The notes beneath the pieces are model-generated. The model was not told the DNA's origin and made no database searches. It worked only from the letters and a program-made list of their open reading frames with translations. DNA of 64,000 nucleotides from Acanthaster planci (lineage: Eukaryota > Echinodermata > Asteroidea > Valvatida > Acanthasteridae), in assembly GCF_001949145.1 (NCBI RefSeq), contig NW_019091475.1, positions 68,497 through 132,496 on the forward strand, read 5' to 3'. This document shows positions 11,701 to 26,700 of this stretch, piece by piece (position 1 is the stretch's first letter; each line of letters begins with the position of its first letter). The translations under genes were made by a program, and so were the position numbers.

Positions 11701-14700
11701 CATAGGATTCACAGTGTGTATAACGTGTCAGCAAACACAAATACAAACAAGATAACAGACCTACTCCTTTTTTGTAAATCCCAATCTACCTTTAAGGACA
11801 GATTTCTTTTCAAATTTAAGTTCAACAGCACCAAGATTACAGAAAAAGAACTAGTAAATATTTCAATAAACCTTCCAAACACTGGCAATGTATTATTCAT
11901 ATCAAACAGGAATCAACATGACATAATCAGAGAGGCACAGAAAAGGGTTAGTTTTTATCAACACGTCATGTAGTTCATCCCAGAAGCTGGAAAGTATTGC
12001 TGATCACTTAGTGTTCTCATACTCGCAGTCCTTAGAAAAAGTTATACATCCCACAGAATAATTATATTGAACTCAATAATGATAGCAGGTAGGTAGTGCA
12101 TTACTTGTGTGAAATCAATGTCAAACAGAATAATCTGTAAGCTGAAAAACAAGGTCAAAGAACCACTTTTCCCTGTATGTTGCCTACAAGTACCAGTGTG
12201 GCACCAATGTGCATAATTTATATTATTTTCTTCCACGTGAGAGGGCAATATTTTGAACTGTTTGAACACACGTTACTCAGAGAAATAATTTTGCCCTGAA
12301 AAATGCCCAAGAACCACAATAGACAACGGTTTTCCAGATTCCTCATCCATGAAAGTTTTCTGATACTGTGAACCAACACATAAGTGATATAAATGTCACA
12401 CATGAACACCACAAGATCACACACCAGGCAAGCAGTTTGAAGAAATTTCTGTTTGAAGGGGACACAAAATATGAACAGCGCCCTCTCTCAGCTAGACAAA
12501 CCCTAACTGCAGGCAATTCTGTTCTCCAGTGTGACAAAATTCTCGAACCAGGGTAAACCAATGATTAAAATCACCTCAGAATGCAGGATCCCTAGATGTA
12601 AAACTTGTACAAGTAATTAGCTTTGGTTGGTTAACAGGTCAAATGTCATTAAACCAGGAGAATAATATGCTAGCCAAGGTTTTAAACTATGAGAGAGAGG
12701 GGTTTTTGAAGAAGACTGGAGAAAAATCTTCTTGTGTTGTAGAATTCAGTGTTGTTGAAGTTTTGTGTTACTGGCTTTGTTGTAGCATGTGCACTCTGTA
12801 CCATAACAATGTAAATTCTGCATGTTTTTGCTGAGATAAAGGTTGAATAGTGAAAGACAATTTGCCTGTAGTCAAAATAAGAGGTTGTACCTTTTAACTA
12901 TGGCCAATGAAGAGTAATTTTTTTTGGTTCTCTTGACTCTATTTGGCCACTCAGTGACTGATGCCCACAATATTCTTGACTCCTGAAACATGGCAACAAA
13001 AGTGAGACAAAAAAAAAGAGATGGCTCGTTTTCTTATCCTTTACAAAGGCAGAGTATCCAGCAGTGTACTACCAGCAAGCACAACGGTCTGGAAAACTCT
13101 GACTGGGTATGCTCTGGCGAGCTCTTTGTTCCTCCAAGGCCCAAGTGACCAACAAAAAAAAAGCAAGCCACAACAAGAAGAGTGCTTCAGTAATAGGCTT
13201 AGGACTTCCTGTCCCAGAGAAGCCATTGATATTCAAATATATTCATCCATAAAAAAAGCATGGTTATGTAATCAAGACCGCTTGCCAGATCCCTGACGTG
13301 GGATTTTGTGTCAGGAGGAGAAGATGATGATGAAGGCATCTATGATCTCTGGGATTGATGTCATACTTTGCTGCTCATTCAAGGGGTCGGGGACTGTTGG
13401 TCAAAAGATGCTCTTGCAGGGTAGAGAAATGATTCCTTATACAAGATGAAGAGACTTCAAATATTGGGAAGGGAAAATATAGGCTTTTTGTGGGGGAAAA
13501 TGAGGTGGAGTAGCAAGTTCATTTCAATTCTGACAGAGACTGTAATTAATAAGAATCGTTGTTTTGATTGCAAGAACAAGTTATATGTACATGTGCCTGT
13601 ATATACATGCATCAAGAGAAAAGTGTGCGCGATGTGTACACAAGCAAGCAGCCTTTTGATATGGTATCAAATTAAAGCTGGAGAACCACCACTGTCTCTT
13701 GTTGAACCAACAATGCAAAATCCTTCAGAGATTGGTTTTGATCTAGTTTGCCAACCAACTGCATAGATGACTGATACAATTCTGCTGTGGTCTTGTTGCA
13801 GTCTTAATCTGCCACAGGTATGGTTCACACAGAATCTGGATACACATGCACGAATGTTTAAAATATTTCTGTATAAACATTGTGGCTAACTGTCTGTCTT
13901 AAAACGATTTCCTCCTCCCTGTGTCACTGCAATGTGCACAACTTGCATGTCAGTTTGCTTGGCCCTGCTCTACATATGCTAATCATATGGACATATGTAA
14001 CAGACAGACAGATGGGCAATCACCGTTGTCCTTGTCTCCAAATCGGCCTTTTGTCTTGACACAGATTCATCAGAATGATACAAGTAGCTATGTGCGAATG
14101 TCTACAGCCAGTTGGCACAGTGGTGTGCAGAGCTGGTATGGCAAATCAGAATCACTGCATTCAAGAACTTCTTTGCTAGGTTATACTCATTATGGGAAGC
14201 ACAAAATAGTGATTACAATGCCTTCCAAATACACTGTTTACCTAAGACACGACTGTAACATTGGTCCACCTTTATTACTATTATTATTTCTGGCAATAGC
14301 ACCAAGGATTCCTCAAAAAGCGCTTTGGTACTGTAGCTCGCAAACCTAAAGAAAACTGTAGAGAGGAGACAATGAGAAGCTGTTACAGTTTCAGAGGAGG
14401 GAGGAAAACCCCAGAGGAATATTCTGGGTAAAATCCACAGCATCAGGTAGGGACTGAAAACCCAATCCACACGTGGACTGAGCCGGGAATCGAACCCGGA
14501 CCACAGAGGTGGAAGACCAGGAAAGAACCATCACGCCTGCCCAACTCTCCTTTACTGGCGATGGAACAATTTCTGTCTTAACTTAAATTCTTAATAGTTT
14601 CCTATCCATTCCTGACATTCAGGCGGCATCTGTAACTTCAGAATATTAGACAATCGTCTATCAATCCCTTCGCAAGATGCCTGTAAGGATGTCTATGGAA

Positions 14701-17700
14701 GGTCTCAAAGAGCTGTCACATAAATCTGCATTCCTGGAACACTTTATAATATAGCACAAAATAAATCCTCATAAAATATCAATGTGAGAATTTGTCTTTC
14801 TGACTCAACTGCATTAAAAATTCTAACAGTTCATCGGGAAATGTGTGCTAAGTTGATTTTGCAAAAACCATCTCACCTGCGCATTCTTGACTTTCAATAG
14901 TAAGGATAACTAATCCCACCAAATATAATCTAATCCTACATAATCCCATATGTCCAACACCTTTCAATGGCATAATTCCAACTCTCAGAAACATCTTCAG
15001 GAAACGCCACTGAATGTTGAAGGGAGACATACATGTATCTCAAACTACAAATTAGTTGGACGTAGAACTGCACGTTCAATGCAGGTGAAGAAGCTGGTGG
15101 TATGCAACAACTCGGAGGAGATCGTGAGTGGCAAACAACGCAAGCATCCACGAGTTTCCGCACTGCAAAATTTCGCCCCAAAGTGGCATCAAAATATTCC
15201 AAGTGGCTCTCAAATGTACCGGTATGTTATGTTTCTGTTTCCGCGAAAGGGATCCCAGCACGTACAGGCCATAAACACCCACCCACTCTCTTGGATCTGC
15301 CCGCTTGAGAGACAGGAAGTAGGGAAAGATAAATTGAAACAATGAAGTAACCCTTTTTTGGCAATGGCTTGGGTCAGCCATTCCTTTCTCCATCGAATCC
15401 TACTTCTCTCAGATCCTTCAAAGCCCATAAAATGATTTTTGGAGGTTTGGGCAGGATTCAAAAGGCACTCTGCCAGCCAGTAGAAGTACAGATGAGGTGT
15501 CAAATGAATTGCTGGAAACTGTTGGGTAAAAGAGTATTAGGGAATCCAAAATGTTTGGGGAGTTTGGGATATGAGCCTTCTTTGTCAGCTACAGTGTAGT
15601 GTTGCAACAGATCACAAACAAGGAAAATTCTGAGGTTGCTTTGAAAGTTATTAAGATGGATTTAGCAAACAGAATTGCCAAAATTATGCATTTGTTTTTA
15701 TCTTGTACAATGTAATTGTCTTTAAAAATATTCCAGCATTCTAAAAAAGGATTTGAGAGCTGCTTTACATAGAGGGAAATGCCTACAAAATCTTGATATT
15801 TGCTTCAAAGTTGAAAATGAGTTTCAAAACTACAGATTTCAATATGCTGAAATTCTTGTGTCCAAAATAAAAGTGATTTTCAAAAGATTTTAATGGAATT
15901 TTTTTAATTCTGTAACCTGCTCTCTTCAACTAGTTTCAACAGTGCAAGGTCTTTTTTGGTGGGGCCTCTGGCTTCAGAGGCTGCATGTCTTGTGTGAATA
16001 CAGACAGGGAATTAATTATGACATTTGGATTCATCAGAAAAGGAGAGTTGTTTTTAAAACTTTTTGTACCAACCCCCCTCCCCAATTAATTACAACCAGG
16101 CAAAGCACCAAAGCCCCCATGGGCCACAGCATGTATTTGCTGACTACAGTGACCTACAGTTCACAGTTTCAATCCCTACTCAATCCAATGTTCTGTCTTC
16201 ACCCAAAAATTGCTTAATTCGCCAGGAAGTTGGTCTCATAATTTTGATGGTGACAGAGTCACATCCCTACAATGTGAAACAACACTGTGGGCTGCCAGGG
16301 GTGCACTGTGGTTTGGCACTGATGGCTGTCTTTCTGCAGTCAGGTAAGAATAATGACTTACATGCATCGTATGTATACATGTATGATGAATGGTGTCCAA
16401 AAACAAGGAAAATAGGAAACTCTTAACAAAGTGCACACATACAAGAACATCTCCCCCAAACGTTACAAGCTCTCATCCAGTTGGAGTTACCATACCAGGA
16501 ACTTCCTTTTTTCTCTCAGTAATCAATTTCAATTCTTTTCCAGGAAAACCAGCATTTCAGTGAAGTGAAAGTCAGCATCAGCCACTTACACTTATCAGGT
16601 CATAAAGCATCCCCTTGTTTTACTGATGACATGATTGCTACACTTGCGTGTCAATTCTGGTCAAAATAAAAAATCTATATTACTCAGCACTGCAGACCAA
16701 ATTCCCTCATACTACCAGCACAAATAATGTGCAGTTTTACAAGAGAAAACCCTTTATGACGACAACTGTATGGGGATGCAGTCGTTCATAAAACCTACAT
16801 GTGCATGTACAGTATGTGTACACATGTGGTTGGGCATGCTTACTGGATGACATATAGGCCTACATGTATATGCATGTACATGTATACATAGTGATACTTC
16901 ACACATGTACAGTACACTACATACATGTATACACATGTATATTTAAAAAAACAAAAAACAAAAGCAGCTGTTAAAGTAGATTCCGAAGAAAGATCCAACA
17001 CAGAAAAGCAGAAGAAACAGAAATATTACAGATGGCTTTGAGAAACTGCCTTGGCAGGAGAGTAAATCCTTGACACGTTTTTCTTCAATTTTCCCAAGCC
17101 CAGCTAGCAGACTTCTTAGCTCAGTGATTAATTAGTACATTTCACAAACGCTTACTTTCAAGGGAAACTAGAAATCAAACGCAGAAATGAATTGCTGAGT
17201 GGAAAATGATACAGCATTCAAGTCATTAAAAAAGCCTGATTTGAGAAATTATTATCCGTTTTTATGTTAACAAAGTGTAATTTATAATTACTGACTTAGG
17301 TGCATGCATACACTAACACTGAGCTGCAAGGAGTACTTGGTTTGAAGGACTCTACCAAATACATTATGCGCTGCCAAGGGATGGTTGATTGTTTTGTAAC
17401 TCAAATTCACTCCCAATTATTTCATTCCATCTGTCCAGCACACAGGACACTCGCATGAAAATAACCAAAATGAAATACAACAGATAAAACATTTATCTCT
17501 CACAGAGCATGTTTGAAACACACAGTGCCAATTAGCATAAATTTACATACATGTAACAGCTGAAAATGAGCACTCATCATTTTTAGTGTTGTGTACAACA
17601 AACTATTTTTTTTCTTTCTTTTTCGGGGAAAATATACTTTTTAACAAACAGGCATGCGGAAAGAAATAATTTTGTAAAGCAGTGAGAAAATGTGATTTAT

Positions 17701-20700
17701 ATTTGCCATTTAATATTTTCAGTTTTACAATTGAGGCAGGCCACATTCTGTTGGTCAGAGAAGCTGGAAATGTGCCAAGTAGGGACGCTGCATTTTCTGC
17801 AAAAGGGGTGTTTGGGGATGCACACCATGAAATAAAAATTACAAATGCTGCAGAGATTCTTCAGTGTGAAATTTTTTATGATGCATCGCAGCAGATTGTT
17901 AATAAGGAATTACACTGCACAGAGCAAAGCTTTCACATTTAAAAAGGTTACTTGCAGAAAAAGGGAGGCAGTGAAAATTCTGCTCACTGTAAATATTATG
18001 GTACCAACCTGACCCTGGGGCCACCTTTGGAAAATGTCAGCCACTGGTCACATGATCACAGCTGGTTGTCTAAATTCAGTGAATTTTGTTGGAGTGGGTT
18101 GATGATAGTGATAGTGAAGTAAGGGAAGTTTCCCTTCACTTCTAAATTGGAAAAGACTACAGCCGAGTTTAACAGCCAGCATTTCCACACATAAAGGCTT
18201 TCACAGAACATGTTTGTCCACTGGAGAACTTTCAATTGTATGTGTGAAAAAATCATGTGCAAGAATGTATTCCAATACCGAGTGTAAGTGAAAAACGTGT
18301 ACAGAGAACTGGTAGACGAAAAAAAATGCACTGAAGGAAACATTTCAAGCTGTTTGAAAACTACACAAAAAGATGGATGCACATGATGTTTTGGAAACAG
18401 ATGCTTGCCTTGACAATCCAATCAATTTTGCACCTACTAGCCCAAAGCATGATGAGAGCACCTGTGTGCATGAATGGTACTCTTGGAAGTTAACGCTCAC
18501 ACGTAGTAACCTAAAAATTAGTGCACAAATATGAAATAGTTTTATAGAATGGTGGGGTAACTTGCGAAAATCTCGCAAGCAGAAATGACTGCGTGAAACA
18601 TCAGGCACCACTCTTTCTCCTCATGTCACTGCCACTGGTAAATTCTTTTTTCATGTGAATTTCCTCCTGCACAATACCGGTATGTAATTTGGAACAAAGG
18701 GTCACAAGCGATGGCCCCGTTCAGTGTACATGAATACCAATGACCCTACAGCACAGCACTGAAAAGGTACTGCGGTGTTGTAAAAAAAAGTCATTCAGTC
18801 TGCCAGCACAATTCTCGGGGAACAGCGCTTCGCTCCTCGGAGCTCGGGCATTTTCACCCACTTGGGAGACCACATGTATTTTTCCGCTGGGAACTGCAGG
18901 ATGGAATGATTAAATATTATGCAAATTATGACCTGAGCAAGAAGCTCATTCTAGGAGGAGCATTCAGGCTCAACAGTTAATTTTTAACAGCGATATTTAT
19001 CAGAGAAAGATTCTGGAGGGGGAAAAGTCTCGAAGCAATGAAACAAAATATTTTTATGCAATGAACATCTGATGTAAGAAATTTACTTGTAGAAATCCTC
19101 CATGCTCAAATGTACAGACCTTTGTGTCAGGTTCCCTTATCAGACAACAATGACAGTGTGCTATTACATGCAGACTGTAAATTTTTATGTTATATAAAAA
19201 CAAAATTACACAAAGTAGCACATATGAATGGGCAAACACTACAGATGGCATGTTTATTTCTGATGACTTTGATTCTATTCTGAGGGAAGGAGACAAAAAA
19301 CGAATAAAATCTGTAACAGCTTCAGTTCTATCCAGGAATCAATTAATTTATTAAAGGTATTAAGCACACATAGAAATTGGGAAAAATCTAGTTCAAGATC
19401 AAGTTTAGCAGTGATGTTTTCTACCTGTGTCCGAACACGCGCACATCAATTCTGCAACTATGAACAATGTGTGTTAAAAACACACAGCCCAAACAGCGAT
19501 CTACCAACATAAAAATTATACCCCTTAATTAATGTTATGTACAGGATCTGAGAATGGTGCAACTGTAATCAGTAACACAAGCACACCCCTCCAGAGCAGA
19601 AATGGAACCTCCCTTGAAGAACCCTGCATGCCTCCAGTTGACCTTGGGGTCTTGCTGCATGGAACAAAGCATTTCAGGCACGGGTCAGGGCCTCTGGCGT
19701 CAAAATTAGGGTGAAGAGATGACCCTTGCCAAACCAGACAAGGACTCCTCATTTGGAATATTTTCCCCCTCTGGTTGCTTTTCAATTCACCACAGACCAG
19801 GAAGGTACATGTACAACTGTACCTCCACTGTACCTAGAACTGTACAGGTTGCCTAGGCAAGCTTTTTTATCATTCACTATGCAGTACACTATTGGCCTGA
19901 AATGTAATGTTCAAGGCTACAACATACATTTTTTGTACATGTACATGTGTAGTACAGCATCCAATGCAGACATGTAATAAACGGGTGTCTACAACCTGAT
20001 GCCAATGACAAACAGAGAACAGCCAAAACATACAGCTAGAAGTGGCAGATGTTTCGGTGTTTGTACTTATCATCTTGAACCACACAAACTGAATAAAAGT
20101 ACTCGCGTTTACAAAATATTAAGACAAAGTATTTCAGGCTCCATCGTCAAATCAGTTTGTACGGGGGAAAAATCGGAAGTGATGTTGTGTTGTGAATAAA
20201 CAAACCACAAAATACACCAATAGAAAAAGAAATTCAAGCAACAAACACCAGGAACAGGAATATTGAAGTCTCCTCCAGATTCAACTTGAGGGTGGAGGTG
20301 ATTTGAAAGCAAACATGTTGAGCTGCCAATTTACATTAGAAAACAGGCTACACTTTAATTATATGTATGCCAAAGTTTAAACGTTTGGCAGAAAAACTTC
20401 AGATTACATGCCAGCTGCTTTGTAACAGCAGGGACACATAGGGGCCCACCCGGCACATTGTACATCAAGACAGATGTACATGTACATGTAGTTCACAGAG
20501 GCAAAGTCTACGTCTCAACAGCAATGTGGAAATCAAACCTCATGTTGCCCATAATTCAAATTCTCCCACTTTAAAAGACAGGAGGAAAAAAAAGGGAACC
20601 GAGTACAAGAGACCTACTGTGCCTGAGACTGCATGAAGCGCGGCAAACATTTCTTATGAAACAAACACTACTGAGACAACAACATGCATGCGCATTGCAC

Positions 20701-23700
20701 ACAGTCCTCTGTAAATAGAGGATAAAGCACCTTGCTCAGGAGTTTCCATGTATGGTCATTTTCAATGTCTGTTATAAAATTAGCCGTAAAGTGCACACAC
20801 CTACATTGTACACATACATGTACATTGTGCACAGTACTGAACATGTAGATGGTCATGTTGATTACAACTAGACTAAATGGAGAGTACAGAGGTAGAAATC
20901 ATGCTAAGTGCAACACAAAGCATACATGTACATGTACTTCAATGGCTGATGGCCTCCATCAGCCTGAACTATTAATTATGCTGAGAAGACTAGTTTAGTA
21001 TTCTTATGAGTCAACAAAAAAAGTGGGCAAATAGCTAATGAAGACAACACTAGCATTATGCACTGCTGAAATGCCAATGGCATTTGGCACACAGAGCGCC
21101 GACCTGTGAACTTTCCTCTTAGACTAAAATATATTTCCGCCAATCAGATTCCTACTCTTTAAAAAGTCACCACTGAGATGGCAAATCGAATGTATGTACG
21201 TCAAATTTTACCGGCTGAAAAATAAATAGCAGTAAAGCCACAAGATGGGGCTCATTCCCATCTGCTTGCGTTGGCAGACACACAACAAAAGCTCTGGCTG
21301 TTGGTAGATGCTTGTTTGAATGAAGGTGGCTTAAGATTGCTGGCCAACTGGCATTTACCACTGAATTCAGAGTCAAACCTGAAGCTACAATGTACAATAC
21401 CTATGCCTTACAAAACGGAATCCCTAAATAGGTTACCTGTTTATGGACTTATTGACCTGAATGACACAAAATCTGCATTCTGACAAATGTGATGAAAATG
21501 TCACAGCAGTGACTTGAGTTACATGTAACTGCATCAAAAAAATGTTTCATTGTCAGTAACAGTTGTGGAGTGAGGGTGGGGGAGTTAGTTAAGGGTAGAT
21601 CCCCCCTCAAACTGGCTGTCTCAAACTGGTTTTACCATGCATGTAAAAAGACATCAATGCTCAAAACGCCTGCAACGATGTACTGATTTAGCCATAGAGA
21701 GAGCGAGCTTTCTTCATTTACAATGAGCTTTGTGGTCTGTGCACAGCACTTCTCACTGTGCATGGTCAATGAAAAACCATAAATGGCACTTTTCTCCCCG
21801 CCCTACATTCAGAAATGTTATTTCAATAATTCGGTGTAAAACTGTTGAAATGTGAGCAAGACACCAAATGGGAATATCTGTAAACAAATGATCAGTAGTA
21901 CGGAGGTATTACAGAAAGTATGCAAAGGAAAAGCCGGTTATGCTGTCCAAACAATATCAGTCGTATTGTGTCTAATTTTTAAGTCTTAAGTACTGCAGAT
22001 GATTTCTGAAACTCAAAGACCTCAAATGATGGACCAACAAGAAGAAACCATGAGGTATCCATTCTATTTGATTACTACTTCTTCAATCTGAATCCAGCGT
22101 AAACACACAAGTAATACATTTGTAAGCAAGCCCTGGTCGGTCTGCTGGCACCGCTCTACCTGGGTCTACTTGAAATGGGGACACCTCTGTTGATGTCAAC
22201 ATGGGCAGGTACGACAATGGTATGGAAAGGATGCTGTGGGCTCCTGGTACTAAGGAGAGAGGGTGCCTTTCACCAAACTCAAAAACACTGGCTGATGTTA
22301 GCACTTTGCTGGTTGGCACATACTGTCCCCTTTCACTGAACGAATAATGCATACCAGTCCCATGCACGTTGTACACAGCCCTGAATACCACAAACTATCT
22401 GCCTTGAGTAGAAGCACCCTGTCAATGGTTGAAACAAGCTGCGTCAGTCGGTAGTGCTCATTTTGCTGGTAGCAACGCATCCATAATGTGTGTATTTTAT
22501 AATCGTTTGTGAACCAGCGAAGTGTACTGTAGTTCCGACCAAAGGAGCTGCCCTTACTAGGAAAATTGCGCCTCTCTTGGTACAGCTTGGGGCTTATCAC
22601 CTGACTGCTTGAGAGTTCAAGCCAACCCAATTTCCACGTGCAGACAATAGTCTTCAACAAGGACCACAAATATGAAGCACTTTTGTGGCAAAAAACATAA
22701 GCAAAGCAGGTATACATGTATATGTAAATGTAAGAGGTGGTAACAACACTTCAACAAGATGAAATCCACATCCAGAAAATAGAGGAGGATACTCTCGGTA
22801 ATTATGAATCTTATGGATCTAGTTCCTACCACCAATTCTGGGGTGTGTCAAACAGAATTTTATAACACTCTGTGGGAGAAATGACATTGAAATTAGAATG
22901 TAAACTGTTAGAGCTAATAGTGCATGTGCACACGTAAGTTGGTTTGAGTGACAGATTTATAGAAATAAGCAATTCAAACAAAAAGCTATAAAAGTTCCGA
23001 AGCTGTAAATCGAAAAGCTTACCAGATTTTACAAAGCACCTTTAGGCCCCATTGTGAGCCATTCATTAACAACTGATGGTGCTACCCTCATTATCACTTT
23101 ATGACGGTAGCTGTCACTGACCCCCCAAAATAAAACTTTATCAGAAAATGAAATTCAAGATCATGGGCCCTTCTTTCTGTGGGTGCCTACGCTGGAACTC
23201 ACAATTACTTCACAGAAAGAGAAGTAACTACACACCCACAACTCCCAGAATTACTCCAGATTCCAGTGAAGTAGCAGTACGTGGGCAGTCCTGTATACAG
23301 GAAATGTATTAAAAACTACCACAGGAAAGTGGCATTTCCTTGATGGGCTCTCAACTGGTGAAAATTTTCAGAGGTGATTTGAACTAGATGGCTTAAGTGT
23401 TCCCTTTCCACAACAAAAGTCAGATAAACTTACATGCTATGTGTCGAAGTCCAACAGCCTGAGGCTTACCCAGTTTAGCAAAAACAAGCTACAGGTACTA
23501 CTACCAAACTCAGTCCATTCTTTTTTGAGTGACAAAAGTTTAGCATGCGACAATAATATACATAAAAGCAATACATTATTTGCTCCATTTGTGTGAGTTT
23601 GCACCCCGTAAAACAATGTTTGCAGATGCATGGACGATAAGGCAAAAATGCCCAGATTTCGATGAGAAACTCTCAAACCTACGCTGTGCGCAGCATGCAG

Positions 23701-26700
23701 AGTCATTGCAGAATTAAAACTTGGAGAGCTTGTCAGGCTTTCGCTGATGGCACGGCACGACTGCGAACTTCGATTTTTTTTTTTGGTGACCGTGCATGAT
23801 CACAATGGCCGCCCATGCATCCACACACATCTAGATCTGTCCTCCGCTGATGCCAAGGTCGTAGGAAATCTCAAGACAGAATCAGGAAGCATTGGTTTCC
23901 TCAATCACCCCCACATTGGGCAAGGTTCTATAAAAACTTGCAGGCCCGCCACAGTGGATCACTTCAGTAAGACCACAGAGAGAAACCTAGAATCAGTATG
24001 AGTCAGTTCAGGAGGCCCCCTGTGTGCTGCATTGGGGTTTGATGTCTGCAGCCTACGTGTGATGTGTGGAACCGCATGACCACAATTTCCCACATGTATG
24101 CAATTCCAAAACTATATAGGACCTATTTTCCAACTTCCATGGATGAAAAGCATCCTACACATGTAACATTCTACCATTTGGGGCTACGTGTACATGTACA
24201 TTGTATATGCATACAAGTGGTTAAACAAAGCAACAGCTGACTCAGTAAAAGGTGAAATACGGCAGCTTTCTTCCTTCTATCTTTGGCTTTCTTTTACTTT
24301 CTTTTCCCGTTGGCTTTATTACTCATTGCTGACTACCAACTTGATTGCTCATCACTGAAATGTTTTACTCCACCTCTTTAATTCCTCAGAATCAGCTCCC
24401 CCACCAACCTTGTCCTCTAATGACAAACACAGGAACCATTTGGTTTCCCTGGTTCATATAATTATGGCACTATTTGTTTAGTTTGCCAGACCTTTCACAA
24501 TTGGACTACTTGCAAGATGGCAGTTTTCGAGTCAGCAGTGACAACTCTGGGGATATCAAGTGCAATATCATTGCCTGTAGAATAAAGCATGTTAAAAAAA
24601 AGGAAAATAGCTTCATACTTTATAACAAATTACTACTTAAGGGTTGATGGCTGGAGTGATAGGCAAATAAGTCTCTGTAAATCCATATCTATGTCAAATT
24701 CATGAAGGAGTTAAATCTCTGGTTAAAATATGATAGAGTTGGCATCTGCAACACACTTTCAGATGTCTTTATTCATAACTTTAACCTCCCCAGAAAATTC
24801 AGCACCCTCCTAGAGATCTGAAAGCTAGTTGAGCCCTAATCTTTCCAAATCCACTTGGAGAATGTTGAGGATTGTGTAGGATTATTAAAGGCAAATGAAA
24901 GCCTCCACTGTTACTTTACAAGGTGGGTTGATGTCCTGTGCAAGTTAAAACTTGAATGTTTGGGAAGATTTGAGATGGTTCATGGCTAAACGGCAAGGGA
25001 GGCAGAGTTAAGAAAGGCTAAGCCTTGTAAATGTCTCTGCTGGTAAGAATTATGTCCTGTCAAACAAGATTCTATGTAGTTAACCTGCAATTCTGTAAAA
25101 GCCTGACTGTATAATGCTGTGAAGTAGTTAGCTTCTGTGACAGCTTCCTCCTTTCATGGCATGCTATCCCAACCATTTGCCTGATAACCCAACCCACCCT
25201 GGCAGCATCCAAACAATGACAATGCCAAAGTCGACAACATTTCAGTGGGAGTTAGACGTTTCAATGACGTGCATGGCTTGGCCGTTTCTGTGCAGCTCTT
25301 TCACTCCCAGGACAAAGAGCCATTCCAGGGATGATTGTTCATTTTGGTAATGTACATGTAATGTTTACAGTTGTACATGTGTACACTGTACATACATGTA
25401 CATGTACATACCTGTTCACGTACCATACAGAGTAATGGGTGAGGTAACAAATTATGCGGATGAAATCACATTCACAGAGTTATCAGATAAGTAAACACTG
25501 TTCACGATGACAACATACATTGGAATGTCCTGTAGTATGCACATGGAGGATGGTTTTTCCTTCATTGTCATATATTCTTTCAGCCATTCCGTGCAAAAGT
25601 GCACCCTCACTGTTGAGCAATGGAGAGGTCAGAGTGAAACTGACAGGTAACTGGCTTCACGGGCATCATGGGCCCTCTGGCACCAATTGCAGCTTTGGAA
25701 AATGACTGTGCCCTGTACATAGTGCCAGACAGGCACATCAATAAGCAGGTGCATGCACGGTGTCACCCACCACACAGGAGACTGCTGCTTGGTAAAACCC
25801 AGTTCCCTTCTTGCCCACACATGGAGCCAATCTACATTTTGTACACCTGTACTTGTCACTGACAACAACATTTGAAGCCAAGTGCGACTACCGGTACATA
25901 CGACTAGGCTTTGCTAGCCCAACATTTGGAGTTTATTTCTGGTTCATTTCAATCTCCAAAAATGGAATAATACTTATTTTTTTTAAATGAACAAAAGAAT
26001 GAAGCAAACAAATTTCATTTTATACCCCCCCTCCCAAATGGGTTGACAATTTGACACACCCGACCTTTGGTGGTTGCAGTTTAATTTCACCCTTACTTGA
26101 ATTAAAAATAAGCAACTTATCAGTTTAAAACTCTGCAGAGGAGGCTGGTTAAGTTGCAAGGCATATACTGCACATGTGAACAAAGATGTTTCAAATTTAA
26201 GGGAGTTCCACTTCAGTTACATAAGAAAGAGTGTCCAATACCAGACAAAGAATTGTAATACATGTGATGGGGCTTAGAATTTTCAAACCTTGCAGACAAG
26301 TCAAGACAAATCGCTGGCCATTACATGTTCTATTTCATTTCAAAATACTTTCATGAGTCACTTTGAAAGCAGTGGGTCAAGTGTTACCCACATCAATTTT
26401 CTTCAGTATGGCAAACAGTTTGTGAGAGTGATGCCAACATCAGACACTGGTGACAAATTACACTTTCCTATAAAACAGGACATAAGTGTATAATGTACAC
26501 TGTATACGTGTAGATATTTGTTATCAGGTTATGGGGATGACACACACACTGAAACATAGTTACATGTATGAGGGCAAAAAACATTACGAGGACAACTTTT
26601 GTCCCTAAAAATGATACCAACTTTCCTAACAACAGACACTGTAACTGAAATGGGGAAGGCCTACTCCCTTCTACTCCTCTGTTACAAACCCTAGCTAGGA

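Noticed and set aside
13921-14349. 142-codon plus-strand open frame
   Set aside because: Its 3' part lies in the tail of a SINE and the rest shows no domain; no splice or start support.
14471-14550. Functional tRNA gene on the minus strand
   Set aside because: The T-arm is perfect, but the acceptor stem does not pair and a SINE body with tail follows.
14950-15345. 131-codon plus-strand open frame overlapping minus-strand frames of 88-105 codons
   Set aside because: No recognisable domain, mixed composition, and frames open on both strands, as expected by chance in an intron of this length.
16754-16936. Cys/His-rich 60-codon peptide
   Set aside because: It is the translation of the ACATGT/TGTACA repeat patch.
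22298-22717. 139-codon minus-strand open frame
   Set aside because: No family resemblance and no plausible exon borders in phase with SSBP; probably random or decayed repeat.
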